This document shows positions 51,968 through 60,073 of a stretch of DNA of 64,000 bases, piece after piece. The stretch comes from Candidatus Tayloriibacteriota bacterium (GTDB lineage Bacteria > Patescibacteria > Paceibacteria > UBA9973 > UBA6065): the NCBI GenBank assembly GCA_016215405.1, contig JACRJQ010000008.1, forward strand, positions 62,001 to 126,000. The letters run 5' to 3'. Below the pieces are notes generated by a model, which saw only the letters and a list, made by a program, of their open reading frames with translations, was not told where the DNA came from and did no database searches. Made by a program: the position numbers and the translations under genes. Each line of letters opens with the position of its first letter. The stretch's first letter is position 1.

Positions 51968-52402
51968 CTACTTCGCCTTCGTACCCTCGGGTATGTCCGG
52001 ATTCGGCTCAAGGAGGGAGAACTTACCGTCCGCGGTCGAGACCGCGAAGAGCATCCCGTTCGACTCGAAACCTTTGATCTTGCGAGGCTCGAGATTGGTG
52101 ACGAACATGCACTTCTTGCCTACGAGGGTAGCCGGCTCGGGAAAATAGGCCGATATGCCGGAGACGATCTGGCGCACGTCCCTCTTCATCTCCTCCATGA
52201 CCACATGCGCCACGGGGGTGCCCGAAGCCACTTCGGCGGAGTCTGCCGCGCCCCCGACAGGAGCGATCGTCGCCACCGGCTCCGTGACCTGGCCGAAATC
52301 GACAGAGAGCTTCAGGAGCTTGTCCGTCGCCGGGATCTTCTCGGCGGAGAGTATCTTTCCGACCTTTATCTCTACCTTCGCGAAATCGTCGTATGAGATC
52401 AT
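51968..52402 (-). CDS. Free tRNA-binding (MetRS C-terminal-like) domain protein
   Basis: 144 residues of the EMAP/Trbp111 OB fold: 'VEIKVGKILSAEKIPATDKLLKLSVDFG' and 'VTNLEPRKIKGFESNGMLFAVS'. A roughly 30-residue insert rich in Ala/Gly/Val (about 45-75) sits between the first strands. metG here (30504) lacks this domain, so this is probably the trans-acting partner that improves tRNA binding; it could also be a general tRNA-binding protein. Confidence 0.82.
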   Translation of the reverse strand: MISYDDFAKVEIKVGKILSAEKIPATDKLLKLSVDFGQVTEPVATIAPVGGAADSAEVASGTPVAHVVMEEMKRDVRQIVSGISAYFPEPATLVGKKCMFVTNLEPRKIKGFESNGMLFAVSTADGKFSLLEPNPDIPEGTKAK

Positions 52403-52408
52403 ATATGT

Positions 52409-52798
52409 TTATTCCTTATTCTTAAGTCGATCTATGTAGCTTTGCAATATTATAGAGGCTGCCGAAGCGTCTATCGTATCGGTCTTCCCTTGAAAATGAG
52501 CCGCCTGATGGGAGCTTAGGAGCTCCGGCTCATATACGACTACGATGCCGGTCGCTCGCTCGAGCTCGTCCGCGAACATCCTGATCTGCGACATGATCGG
52601 GTTATCGTTCATCTTGAAGTCCTTCGATTCGCCCAAGACGACGGTCTCTATCCCCTGGCTCTTCACGAGCTTCGCGAGCTCCGCGACGAGAAAGTTGTCG
52701 TTCGGAAATACGGCCTTCGGAAAAGCCATCATCCCCTTGTCGTCGGAGACGGCGATGCCCACTCTTTTCTTTCCGTAGTCTATGCCGAGAAGGCGCAT
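52409..52798 (-). CDS. ruvX: Putative pre-16S rRNA nuclease / YqgF (RuvX)
   Basis: 129 residues of the RNase H-like YqgF fold: 'LLGIDYGKKRVGIAVSD' (first catalytic Asp), 'VVLGESKD', 'VYEPELLSS' and 'DTIDASAASIILQSYID' (last Asp). In E. coli the protein trims the 5' end of 16S. Six bases upstream of the tRNA-binding gene, so the two are co-transcribed. Confidence 0.93.
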   Translation of the reverse strand: MRLLGIDYGKKRVGIAVSDDKGMMAFPKAVFPNDNFLVAELAKLVKSQGIETVVLGESKDFKMNDNPIMSQIRMFADELERATGIVVVYEPELLSSHQAAHFQGKTDTIDASAASIILQSYIDRLKNKE

Positions 52799-52826
52799 GT
52801 TTTGTTCTTATTATCCCGTCTCGCGT

Positions 52827-52942
52827 GATCGGATAGAGCGCGGAGGAGGTGAGATTCGAACTCACGGTCCCCTTGCGGAGACGACAGTTTTCAAGACTGT
52901 TCCATTAGACCGCTCTGGCACTCCTCCGCGCTCTATCCGATC
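52827..52942. repeat. 22-bp inverted repeat enclosing tRNA-Ser
   Basis: The arms 52827-52848 and 52921-52942 are exact inverses. The inner 7 bp are the acceptor stem; the outer 15 (GATCGGATAGAGCGC) extend it. The pre-tRNA would form one 22-bp helix. Confidence 0.9.
52841..52927 (-). tRNA. tRNA-Ser(TGA)
   Basis: 87 nt, class II with a long variable arm (TCTCCGCAAGGGGA). Acceptor GGAGGAG/CTCCTCC, anticodon loop CTTGAAA (anticodon TGA), T arm GAGTTCGAATCTC, discriminator G. CCA is not encoded. Confidence 0.95.
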
Positions 52943-53010
52943 CATTGGCCCTTAAGTGGGCCAGCCCTATCGCAGCATCAACCTTACAACAAAACCTCCA
53001 TAAAACGCAA

Positions 53011-53033
53011 AAAGCCGGCTTATGCCGGCCTTT
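53011..53033 (-). terminator. Terminator of the DUF5652-like gene
   Basis: AAAGCCGGC/GCCGGCCTTT-like stem. Confidence 0.65.
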
Positions 53034-53042
53034 CGCGACGCT

Positions 53043-53249
53043 TTAGACCGCCGCCGGCTTCTTCTTCGAGAAGAAGACGATGTAGATTATGTCGAGGACG
53101 GCGAGCGAATTTATAAGAAGGAGCGCGATGAACCACTTCTTGTGGCCGTTATGCGCCGCCTTCCATAATGACACCCCCTTCCATGGCAGGGTCCAAAGCA
53201 TGAGAAGGATTATCACCTCCCTCCCGTATGTCGCTAAAAACTGTTCCAT
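53043..53249 (-). CDS. DUF5652-like small membrane protein
   Basis: 68 residues, two membrane helices around 'LPWKGVSLWKAAHNGHKKWF', then 'LLLINSLAVLDIIYIVFF' and a Lys-rich end. This layout (WKG-LWKAA-N) is typical of the family, which is frequent in CPR genomes. Function unknown. TATAAT ends seven bases before the ATG. Confidence 0.75.
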   Translation of the reverse strand: MEQFLATYGREVIILLMLWTLPWKGVSLWKAAHNGHKKWFIALLLINSLAVLDIIYIVFFSKKKPAAV

Positions 53250-53308
53250 GCCTAAGATTATAAACCCTAGAGCCGTTTATCGAAAGCGATGTTATACTCA
53301 ATCATCAT

Positions 53309-53767
53309 ATGAAAACCTTCTCATGGCAGACCCCCGAATACGCCTATAAGGAGAAAACTTCCGACTGGTATTGGACGGTAGGCATCATCGCGGCGGCCCT
53401 CGTCGTCGTCTCCATAATATTCGGCAACGCCCTCTTCGGAGGCGTGATCGCGATCGCCGCGTTCTCGCTCGCCCTCTTCTCGTCGAGGAAGCCCCCTGTC
53501 GTATCGGTCGAGGTGAGCGATAAGGGCGTGAAGGTAGGAAAGATCCTCTACCCGTATCCGTCTCTCGATTCCTTCGGTATAGACGAGGAGCGCCTCGGCG
53601 GACCGAAGCTTTTCCTCAAATCCAAGAAAGTGGTGATGCCTCTCGTCGCGGTCCCGATCGCCCATCCAGACATCGCAGAGCTCAGGGAGTTCCTCAGCGA
53701 AAGGCTCTCGGAAGAGACATTCGAGCAGACCCTCATGCAGGCGATATTCGAGAGGCTCGGATTCTAG
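53309..53767 (+). CDS. Hypothetical two-helix membrane protein
   Basis: 152 residues. 'FSWQTPEYAYKEKTSDWYWT' then two membrane helices (about 25-62) with 'VIFGNALFGGVIAIAA', then a cytoplasmic beta-rich domain ('VSVEVSDKGVKVGKILYPYPSLDSF') that resembles a bacterial PH-like fold. Function unknown; TATACT lies ten bases upstream. Confidence 0.7.
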   Translation: MKTFSWQTPEYAYKEKTSDWYWTVGIIAAALVVVSIIFGNALFGGVIAIAAFSLALFSSRKPPVVSVEVSDKGVKVGKILYPYPSLDSFGIDEERLGGPKLFLKSKKVVMPLVAVPIAHPDIAELREFLSERLSEETFEQTLMQAIFERLGF

Positions 53768-53825
53768 GACCGTTATTTTCTTTCAATTTTCTGCCTTTTG
53801 CTGTAAGTTAGAGAGCGCGTCGAAT

Positions 53826-53897
53826 CCCCCCGTCGTTCAATGGATAGGACATGAGTTTGCGGAACTCAAGATTGAGGTTCGATTCCTCACGGGGGGA
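53826..53897 (+). tRNA. tRNA-Arg(GCG)
   Basis: 72 nt. Acceptor CCCCCCG/CGGGGGG, D arm GTTC/GGAC, anticodon stem TGAGT/ACTCA with loop TTGCGGA (anticodon GCG), T arm GAGGTTCGATTCCTC, discriminator A. CCA not encoded. Most bacteria read CGN with an ACG tRNA edited to ICG, so the G34 form is unusual. Confidence 0.9.
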
Positions 53898-53967
53898 CAA
53901 TATATCGTGCGGAGCGAGATACGATCTCCGATTGGGGTACTGGCCCTGTAAGGACCGCTATCTCCAA

Positions 53968-53997
53968 GAAAAATCCCAGCCTAGGCTGGGATTTTTC
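53968..53997 (-). terminator. Terminator of rpsT
   Basis: AAAAATCCCAGCC/GGCTGGGATTTTT stem ending where rpsT stops. Confidence 0.8.
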
Positions 53998-54261
53998 TTA
54001 CTTTATCTTCCTTATCATCGCCGAGAGGCGGGACTTCTTGCGGGACGCCGCGTTCCTCTTGATCGCGTTCGTCTTCGCGGCCTTATCGATCTCGGAGTAG
54101 GCCTGAGGGAGGAGCTTCATCGCCGCGGACTTGTTTCCCTGGGAGACGAGCTTCTTTATATCCTTCATCACGCCCGAGATCTCATCGCGGTGGCGGACAT
54201 TGAACACTCGCTTGCGCTTCGATGCGCGGAGTGCCTTTTTAGCTGAAGATGTGATTGGCAT
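53998..54261 (-). CDS. rpsT: 30S ribosomal protein S20
   Basis: 87 residues, three-helix bundle: 'MPITSSAKKALRASKRKRVF' and 'KTNAIKRNAASRKKSRL'. Binds the 5' and 3' minor domains of 16S. Confidence 0.96.
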   Translation of the reverse strand: MPITSSAKKALRASKRKRVFNVRHRDEISGVMKDIKKLVSQGNKSAAMKLLPQAYSEIDKAAKTNAIKRNAASRKKSRLSAMIRKIK

Positions 54262-54329
54262 ATGTGGGCGTTACTTTAACAGCAGGGCGCTGAAAAAGCA
54301 AGGCTGTGCGCGTTTTCCGGCCCACAGAG

Positions 54330-54335
54330 TATAAT
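54330..54335 (+). promoter_or_regulatory. -10 element of ruvA
   Basis: TATAAT ending six bases before the GTG at 54342. Confidence 0.55.
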
Positions 54336-54341
54336 GTCAGC

Positions 54342-54908
54342 GTGATAACCCATATCAAAGGAACGGTCATAGATAAGGAGGAGCGCGCCGCCGTGATCGA
54401 GGTCGCGGGCATAGGCTATAGGGTGTTCGTCACCAGCACGACCCAAGAAAGGCTCCGCGAAGGCTCCGAAGCCTCCCTTTGGACCCACCTCGCGGTCCGC
54501 GAAGACTCGCAGAGCCTCTATGGCTTCCCCTCCAAAGACGAACTCTCTTTCTTCGAGCTCCTCATATCCATATCGGGGATAGGCCCGAAGACCGCCCTCG
54601 GCATCCTCAACGTCTCGTCCGTATCCAATATCCGCAAGGCCGTATCGACCGGAGACACCTCCCATCTCACGAAGGTCTCGGGCGTTGGCTCGAAGCTCGC
54701 GAACAAGATCGTCCTCGAGCTTAAGGGCAAGTTCGGCGCCGAAGAAGAGTCCGGCATATCGCTACGTGACGAGGTCGACGCCCTCGAGGCCCTCAAAGCC
54801 CTCGGCTTCGGGCACAAAGAAGCCCGAGACGCCCTCAAGGAAATCGAAGGGACGGTAACCGACACCGGCGCTCGGGTGAAAAGGGCCTTAAAGATCCTAG
54901 GAAAGTAG
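54342..54908 (+). CDS. ruvA: Holliday junction helicase subunit RuvA
   Basis: 188 residues from GTG 54342 (MITHIKGTVIDKEE); an ATG further upstream would lie inside the promoter. OB domain, tandem HhH motifs ('LISISGIGPKTALGIL' and 'LTKVSGVGSKLANKIVLELK') and the C-terminal domain III ('DEVDALEALKALGFGHKEARDAL') that contacts RuvB. Holds the four-way junction for branch migration. Two bases before the MurE-like gene. Confidence 0.95.
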   Translation: MITHIKGTVIDKEERAAVIEVAGIGYRVFVTSTTQERLREGSEASLWTHLAVREDSQSLYGFPSKDELSFFELLISISGIGPKTALGILNVSSVSNIRKAVSTGDTSHLTKVSGVGSKLANKIVLELKGKFGAEEESGISLRDEVDALEALKALGFGHKEARDALKEIEGTVTDTGARVKRALKILGK

Positions 54909-54910
54909 CG

Positions 54911-56176
54911 ATGCTCGAACAGAACCTCTATCGCCTCAAAAAACTCATCCCCGCGCGATTCTTTGCGGGAGTCCAGCCGGCATATCACTATGCGATGGCG
55001 CTGTGGGGCGCTCTCTATCACGCGTTCCCTTCCCGGCACATGACGGTGATCGCGGTCACAGGGACCAAAGGAAAGAGCTCTGTCGTGGAGATCTTAAACG
55101 CGATATTCGAAGAGGCTGGATACAAGACGGCCCTCACCAACACCATAAGGTTCAAGGTCGGAAACGAGAGCGAGGAGAATCTCTACAAGATGTCGATGCC
55201 GGGCCGGACGTTCATGCAGGCGTTCCTCGCTAGAGCGGCGAAGGCGGGTTGCACCCACGCGATACTCGAGGTGACGAGCCAGGGCGCCTCTCTCTTTCGC
55301 CATAAGTTCATCGACTTCGACGGGCTCGTATTCACCAACCTCGCGCCCGAGCACATCGAGGCTCACGGTTCGTTCGATAACTATATCGCCGCGAAACTCT
55401 CGATAGCTGACGCCGTCGTGAGATCGAAAAAGAAGAGAACGGTCCTTGTCGCGAACGCCGACGACGAGAAGTCAGAGAGATTCCTCGCGAAGGCGTTCAA
55501 GGAGAAAAAGACCTACTCGCTGTCAGATGCGAAGCCCTACGTCCTCCATAAAGAAGGTTTCGAGATGACGGCGCGAGGCGTCCCGATGAGGTCCCGCCTC
55601 TCAGGGGACTTCAATATACAGAACGAGCTCGCGGCGATAACGATGGCCGAGGCTTTCGGAGTGTCGGCCGAGGTGGCGAAGAGAGCAATCGAAAAATTCT
55701 CGGGCATCCCCGGACGCGTCCAGAGGATAGACGAAGGACAGGACTTCACCGTGATAGTCGACTACGCCCATACCCCTGATTCTCTCCAAAAGCTCTATGA
55801 CGTCTTCCAAGGTTCGAGGCGTATCTGCGTCTTGGGGAACACGGGCGGCGGGCGCGATACATGGAAGCGAGACGAGATGGCGAAGATCGCCGAGAGGTCG
55901 TGCGACGAGATAATACTCACGAACGAGGACCCTTACGACGACGATCCGAGAAAGATCCTCTCGGACATGGCGGAAGCTATGACGGAGAAGAGGCCTCAGA
56001 TCGTGCTCGACAGGCGCGAAGCGATACGCGCCGCCCTTCAGACCGCGAAGACTGGCGATTCCGTCCTTATCACCGGCAAAGGGACCGATCCTTACATCAT
56101 GGGTCCCAACAACACGAAAATCCCTTGGAGCGATGCGGCGGTAGTCCGCGAGGAGATAGCGAAGCTCGGAAAATAA
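54911..56176 (+). CDS. murE: Mur ligase (MurE-like)
   Basis: 421 residues. 'AVTGTKGKSSVVEIL' (P-loop, about 54-68), 'LEVTSQGASLFRH', 'FTNLAPEHIEAHGSFDNYIAAK', 'VIVDYAHTPDSLQKLY' and 'VLGNTGGGRDTWKRDEMAKIA'. The N-terminal UDP-binding domain is reduced. The DNPR box that selects meso-DAP in MurE is here EDPY (LTNEDPYDDD), so the third amino acid of the stem peptide cannot be read off. It follows ruvA by 2 bp. Confidence 0.85.
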   Translation: MLEQNLYRLKKLIPARFFAGVQPAYHYAMALWGALYHAFPSRHMTVIAVTGTKGKSSVVEILNAIFEEAGYKTALTNTIRFKVGNESEENLYKMSMPGRTFMQAFLARAAKAGCTHAILEVTSQGASLFRHKFIDFDGLVFTNLAPEHIEAHGSFDNYIAAKLSIADAVVRSKKKRTVLVANADDEKSERFLAKAFKEKKTYSLSDAKPYVLHKEGFEMTARGVPMRSRLSGDFNIQNELAAITMAEAFGVSAEVAKRAIEKFSGIPGRVQRIDEGQDFTVIVDYAHTPDSLQKLYDVFQGSRRICVLGNTGGGRDTWKRDEMAKIAERSCDEIILTNEDPYDDDPRKILSDMAEAMTEKRPQIVLDRREAIRAALQTAKTGDSVLITGKGTDPYIMGPNNTKIPWSDAAVVREEIAKLGK

Positions 56177-56188
56177 AATCGTCAAAGA

Positions 56189-57424
56189 CTATTCCGCGAA
56201 GAGGGCATTGAGCACCTGCCTCGTCCTCTCTCCTACCCTCCCCGTCTCGCCCTCGATCGAGTATTTCTTCTGGAAGAGAGCGACAGACGATCTCGTACAC
56301 GCCCCGAAGAGCCCCGATATCGGACAGTCGTAAAGGGTCTTGCCTTCCGGAGGATAGACTCCATTCCACGCGAGGGCTATCTGAAGGGCAAGGACGTCAA
56401 CGCGATAGGTCTGCGCGGACGCAAGGTCTTTCTTCCATTCATACGGCAAGATGGCCACCTCGCGGCGAGGATTGTCCTCTGCGTCGGGAGAGAAGAACGC
56501 CTTGAGCCCGAGATACGTCTGATAGGCATACTCGCGCAAGACAGCGTCCCTTACCGCGGGGTCTTGGAACTGAGGCTCGTATATATAGCCGTACTCCACG
56601 AGCATCGAAGGCACCTCGGCCGTATTGTATCTGCCGACGGCGACGAGCTCTCGGTCCTCTACGATCCCCTCTTTCTCGCGGGGCGCGTTGCTCACCGAGA
56701 GGAGCTCGCCGAAGCGGTCCTTGAGCGCCTGGGCAACGTAGCGCGAAGCGGAGGAGTTCGAATACTGCCTCGCAGGAACGTAGATCGCGTAGCCGGAGAG
56801 CTCGCCTGGCCTGTTGCGCTTGCGCGAGCCGTAATCGTTTATATGTATGTGTATGGCGAAATCGAAATCGCTCTCGCCGAGCCATTTGTTTATCCCATAG
56901 AGCCTCAGAGCGACGTCGCTCGCGACGGTCTGGTGAGAGACTCCCGCCTTCGGAAAAGAGAGCTCGCCCTCCTCCACGAGCCGCTCGGTCATGCTCGCCT
57001 GTTCGTTCCTCCATGCCTGTATCTCCTCTCGCTTCGCCACGAAATACTCGGCGAGCTCAGGATTCCAGCCGTCTTTGCCGCGGCCCAAGACGACCTCGAA
57101 CCGAGGATCGTCCTCGAGGAATCCTCGCAGATAGGAAGCGAGAGCGAGATTGAGGTCGCGCTCCTTGACCGAGCCGTACTCCGCCCCTCCGTAATCGGGC
57201 TCGTGGCCGGGCATGAGGAATATCCTCACCCTGCTTTGAGGAATGGTCGTGGTCGCCTCGGCGTATTTCTCCTTAAGGTCCTTGGTGCGTACGGTATCCG
57301 CGCCGAAGGTGGCAGCCATATTCCCCGTCTCCGCCCACTCTGATATGCGCCCCTCTTGCGAGAGCGCGTAAAGAGAGACCGCGATGACGGCGACAGCCGC
57401 GAAGCTCTGTAGATAGGATTTCAT
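56189..57424 (-). CDS. N-acetylmuramoyl-L-alanine amidase with a peptidoglycan-binding domain
   Basis: 411 residues. TM anchor (about 5-20), then Amidase_3: 'FLMPGHEPDYGGAEYGSVKERDLN' (zinc His and Glu), 'FAIHIHINDYG' (second His), 'SMLVEYGYIYEP' (catalytic Glu). The end (about 345-411) is a PG_binding-like repeat ('CPISGLFGACTRSSVALFQKKY'). Cleaves the amide between MurNAc and L-Ala. It is longer than usual between motifs, with an inserted helix. Convergent with the MurE-like gene. Confidence 0.85.
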   Translation of the reverse strand: MKSYLQSFAAVAVIAVSLYALSQEGRISEWAETGNMAATFGADTVRTKDLKEKYAEATTTIPQSRVRIFLMPGHEPDYGGAEYGSVKERDLNLALASYLRGFLEDDPRFEVVLGRGKDGWNPELAEYFVAKREEIQAWRNEQASMTERLVEEGELSFPKAGVSHQTVASDVALRLYGINKWLGESDFDFAIHIHINDYGSRKRNRPGELSGYAIYVPARQYSNSSASRYVAQALKDRFGELLSVSNAPREKEGIVEDRELVAVGRYNTAEVPSMLVEYGYIYEPQFQDPAVRDAVLREYAYQTYLGLKAFFSPDAEDNPRREVAILPYEWKKDLASAQTYRVDVLALQIALAWNGVYPPEGKTLYDCPISGLFGACTRSSVALFQKKYSIEGETGRVGERTRQVLNALFAE

Positions 57425-57468
57425 AGCGTTTGCTACATTAAAGCATCCGTTTGTTATAAGGTATAGGC

Positions 57469-58410
57469 ATGCCCGAGCTGCCCGAGGTACAGACTACGGT
57501 CGACGGTATAAATGCTCTCGCGAAAGGCGCGTCGATAAAAGACGTGTGGACCGACTACGGGAGCGCGTTTCATGCCGGAAAAGACGATATCAAAGACCCG
57601 GATTTCTTCGCGCGCTTCAAAAAGCTCGTCCGAGGGGCGCGGATCGAAGGAGCGGCGAGGAGGGCAAAGAACGTCCTCATCGCGCTCTCCAACGGGCGCA
57701 CGGTCATCGTCCATATGAAGATGACGGGCCATTTCCTCTACGGCAGATACGAGAAGCGAAAGAGCGGAAAGGACGGGAAGGAAGAATGGCTCGCCTCAGG
57801 ACCGGGCCCTTTGCGCGACGATCCGTTCAACCGGCACATCCGGCTCGTCTTTATCCTTGATAACGGAAGGCACCTCGCCCTCTCCGACCTGCGCCGGTTC
57901 GCAAAAGTCACGATAGCGGAGAGCGATCGCTTGCACGAGTCGAAGCATCTCTCTGAGAGCGGCCCTGAGCCTCTCGACCCTTCGTTCGACCTTCAGGCGC
58001 TCGAAGCTCGCCTCGCCCGGCGTCCTCAAGCTCCTATAAAGCTCGCCCTCATGGATCACACCCTCGTCGCGGGCATAGGCAACATATATTCGGACGAGAT
58101 CCTGTGGCGAGCTGGCGTCCACCCTCTAGAGAAGGCGAAAGACGTCCCGAAAGGAAAGGTCGCTCTCATATTCGCCGCCATGAAGGAGACCTTGAGGAGG
58201 GGCATCGCTCTCGGCGGCGACTCGATGTCCGACTACCGAAACGTCCTCGGGCTCGAAGGGAAATTCCAAGAGAGGCATAGGGCGTACAGGAGGACCGGAG
58301 AGAGATGCTCGAAAGCCGGCTGCAAAGGCGTCATAAGGCGGATAAAGATAGGAGGAAGGAGCGGGCATTATTGCGACCTCCACCAGAAAAAGCGAGCCCC
58401 TAAGCCTTGA
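57469..58410 (+). CDS. mutM: Formamidopyrimidine-DNA glycosylase
   Basis: 313 residues. Catalytic 'MPELPEVQT' (Pro1 nucleophile), 'VHMKMTGHFLYG' with the beta-strand Lys, the H2TH motif ('MDHTLVAGIGNIYSDEILWRAGVHP'), and a C-terminal zinc finger. That finger reads C-x4-C...C-x2-H ('CSKAGCKG...HYCDLHQ') rather than four cysteines. Removes 8-oxoG and nicks the strand. Confidence 0.94.
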   Translation: MPELPEVQTTVDGINALAKGASIKDVWTDYGSAFHAGKDDIKDPDFFARFKKLVRGARIEGAARRAKNVLIALSNGRTVIVHMKMTGHFLYGRYEKRKSGKDGKEEWLASGPGPLRDDPFNRHIRLVFILDNGRHLALSDLRRFAKVTIAESDRLHESKHLSESGPEPLDPSFDLQALEARLARRPQAPIKLALMDHTLVAGIGNIYSDEILWRAGVHPLEKAKDVPKGKVALIFAAMKETLRRGIALGGDSMSDYRNVLGLEGKFQERHRAYRRTGERCSKAGCKGVIRRIKIGGRSGHYCDLHQKKRAPKP

Positions 58411-58429
58411 TAGTTTAATCCTTCTATTC

Positions 58430-58435
58430 GATACT
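58430..58435 (+). promoter_or_regulatory. -10 element of the lamin-tail-like gene at 58442
   Basis: GATACT ending six bases before the ATG. Confidence 0.45.
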
Positions 58436-58441
58436 TACGCT

Positions 58442-59413
58442 ATGGATTTCCTCAAGAGCCTCAACGAAGAGTTCGGCTGGTTCATATGGGGCCTCCTCGG
58501 CCTCGGCCTCATCTGGTTCTTTACCGGAGGAGCGAACAATCCGAGCGCGCACGAAGGCCAATTCATAAAGCCCCTCGCGCCTCTCGATACCGGCGAGATA
58601 TACGGCGACTACTACAGCGGAAAGCCTAATTACGGCAAGGAGTCGCTCAACCTCCCAGAGTCTCCGGCCGAAGCGGTGCGCAAAGCCGCGAACGTCCTCG
58701 AAGGCTTCCTTGCCGAAGCCGAAGAAGCGAAGCAGGTCCATATCACCTCCCTCCTCGCCAAAGGGCTATATTTCGACGGCATAGCGGGCGCCAAGCGCGA
58801 CGACCCAGACGAGGAGTATCTGCGCATCGTGTCGAGCGAGCACGCCAAAGGAAAGATCTCGCTCTCAGGCCTCGTCCTTAGAGGAGTAAGCCTCGGCTCG
58901 GCTGCGCCTCTCCCGAGAGCAGACGAGCTCCCCATACTCGGCACGAGCGCCAAGAAGACCGATGTGATCCTCTCGCCCGGGGGCAGAGCCCTCATATCTT
59001 CGGGAAGATCCCCTATCGGCACGTCCTTTAGGGCGAACATCTGCTCGGGATACCTCGACCAGTTCCAAGAATACTCGCCGGGCCTCGTCGCAGAGTGCCC
59101 AGAGCCCCTCGCCGAGCTCGCGCTCGTAGGCCCCGCCCTGGAAGCGCCTTGTCGCGACTTCATCGAAAAGCTCCCGCGGTGCAGGATATATCAAGGAAGA
59201 TTCCCTTCCGACGTGTCGGCTGCCTGTCGGTCTTTCGTAGCCGAGAGCCTCAACTACAACTCATGCACCCTGCGCCACCAGAAAGACGCGGGCTTCTACA
59301 AGGACGAATGGAGGCTCTTCCTCGACCAGGAAGCCGAGATGTGGGGCAACAAGAACGAGATCATCCGCCTGCTCGACCCCAAAGGAAGCACGATAGACGC
59401 GATCACGTACTAG
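58442..59413 (+). CDS. Anchored lamin-tail-like extracellular protein (paralogue 2)
   Basis: 323 residues. N-terminal TM helix (about 13-30), a helical stalk (about 70-120), an Ig-like domain ('GKISLSGLVLRGVSLGS', about 136-215), and a Cys-rich C-terminal module that matches the gene at 17845: 'C-RSFVAESLNY-SC-LRH-KDAGF-KDEWRLFL' and a final 'LLDPKGSTIDAITY'. Four Cys in the module are in comparable positions. Same inferred topology as paralogue 1. Predicted leaderless. Confidence 0.72.
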   Translation: MDFLKSLNEEFGWFIWGLLGLGLIWFFTGGANNPSAHEGQFIKPLAPLDTGEIYGDYYSGKPNYGKESLNLPESPAEAVRKAANVLEGFLAEAEEAKQVHITSLLAKGLYFDGIAGAKRDDPDEEYLRIVSSEHAKGKISLSGLVLRGVSLGSAAPLPRADELPILGTSAKKTDVILSPGGRALISSGRSPIGTSFRANICSGYLDQFQEYSPGLVAECPEPLAELALVGPALEAPCRDFIEKLPRCRIYQGRFPSDVSAACRSFVAESLNYNSCTLRHQKDAGFYKDEWRLFLDQEAEMWGNKNEIIRLLDPKGSTIDAITY

Positions 59414-59423
59414 GCGCTCCCTC

Positions 59424-59900
59424 CTATCTGTCGAACCACCTGAAAAGCACGATCCCGGCAGAGACCGAGACGTTGAGCGACTCCTTCTGTCCCCTCATGG
59501 GTATCTCTGCGACGAGGTCCGATATCGAGAGGACCGATCGGGAGACGCCGGAGACCTCGTTCCCGAATACGACGAGGGATTTCCGGGCGGGTTTTATCTC
59601 CTTATAATCGACCGACCCTTTTCCCTGCTCGACAGAGAGAACCTCGAACCCATCATCCTTGAGCTTCGAGATCAGAGCGATAGGATCTTCCAGATACTGC
59701 CAGGCGACGCTCTTTTCGGCGCCGAGAGAGCATTTCGCGAAGTCCGTACGAGGCCCGTTAAAGCGATCGAGAGGGGTCGGCGTATAGCCCGTGAGGTAGA
59801 TCTTGGAGACTCCGACAGCGTCGGCGGTACGGAATATCGCCCCGACGTTATGGACGGAACGGATGTCGTGCAGAAGGAGCGCAATCTCGCGTCTATTCAT
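59424..59900 (-). CDS. SpoU-family RNA methyltransferase
   Basis: 158 residues, SPOUT fold: 'LLHDIRSVHNVGAIFRTADAVGVSKIYLTG' (motif 1), 'SLVVFGNEVSGVSRSVL' (motif 2), 'IPMRGQKESLNVSVSAGIVLF' (motif 3, knot). It 2'-O-methylates tRNA or rRNA; the target cannot be told. TAGTAT ends six bases before the ATG. Confidence 0.9.
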   Translation of the reverse strand: MNRREIALLLHDIRSVHNVGAIFRTADAVGVSKIYLTGYTPTPLDRFNGPRTDFAKCSLGAEKSVAWQYLEDPIALISKLKDDGFEVLSVEQGKGSVDYKEIKPARKSLVVFGNEVSGVSRSVLSISDLVAEIPMRGQKESLNVSVSAGIVLFRWFDR

Positions 59901-59964
59901 ATCACAATACTAACCGTAAATTGTCATTTAGCAATTTTCTGCTATCATCAACATGCTTTTTTAT

Positions 59965-60037
59965 CCGCCCATAGCTCAGTCGGTAGAGCAGCTCCCTTTT
60001 AAGGAGATGGTCCCAGGTTCGATTCCTGGTGGGCGGA
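59965..60037 (+). tRNA. tRNA-Lys(TTT)
   Basis: 73 nt. Acceptor CCGCCCA/TGGGCGG, D arm GCTC/GAGC, anticodon loop CTTTTAA (anticodon TTT), T arm CCAGG-TTCGATT-CCTGG, discriminator A. CCA not encoded. The top anticodon-stem pair is a G-A mismatch. Confidence 0.93.
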
Positions 60038-60044
60038 CAAACGT

Positions 60045-60073
60045 AAAAATCCTGCCTGTGGCAGGATTTTAGC
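60045..60073 (+). terminator. Terminator after tRNA-Lys
   Basis: AAAATCCTGCC/GGCAGGATTTTA stem. Confidence 0.7.
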
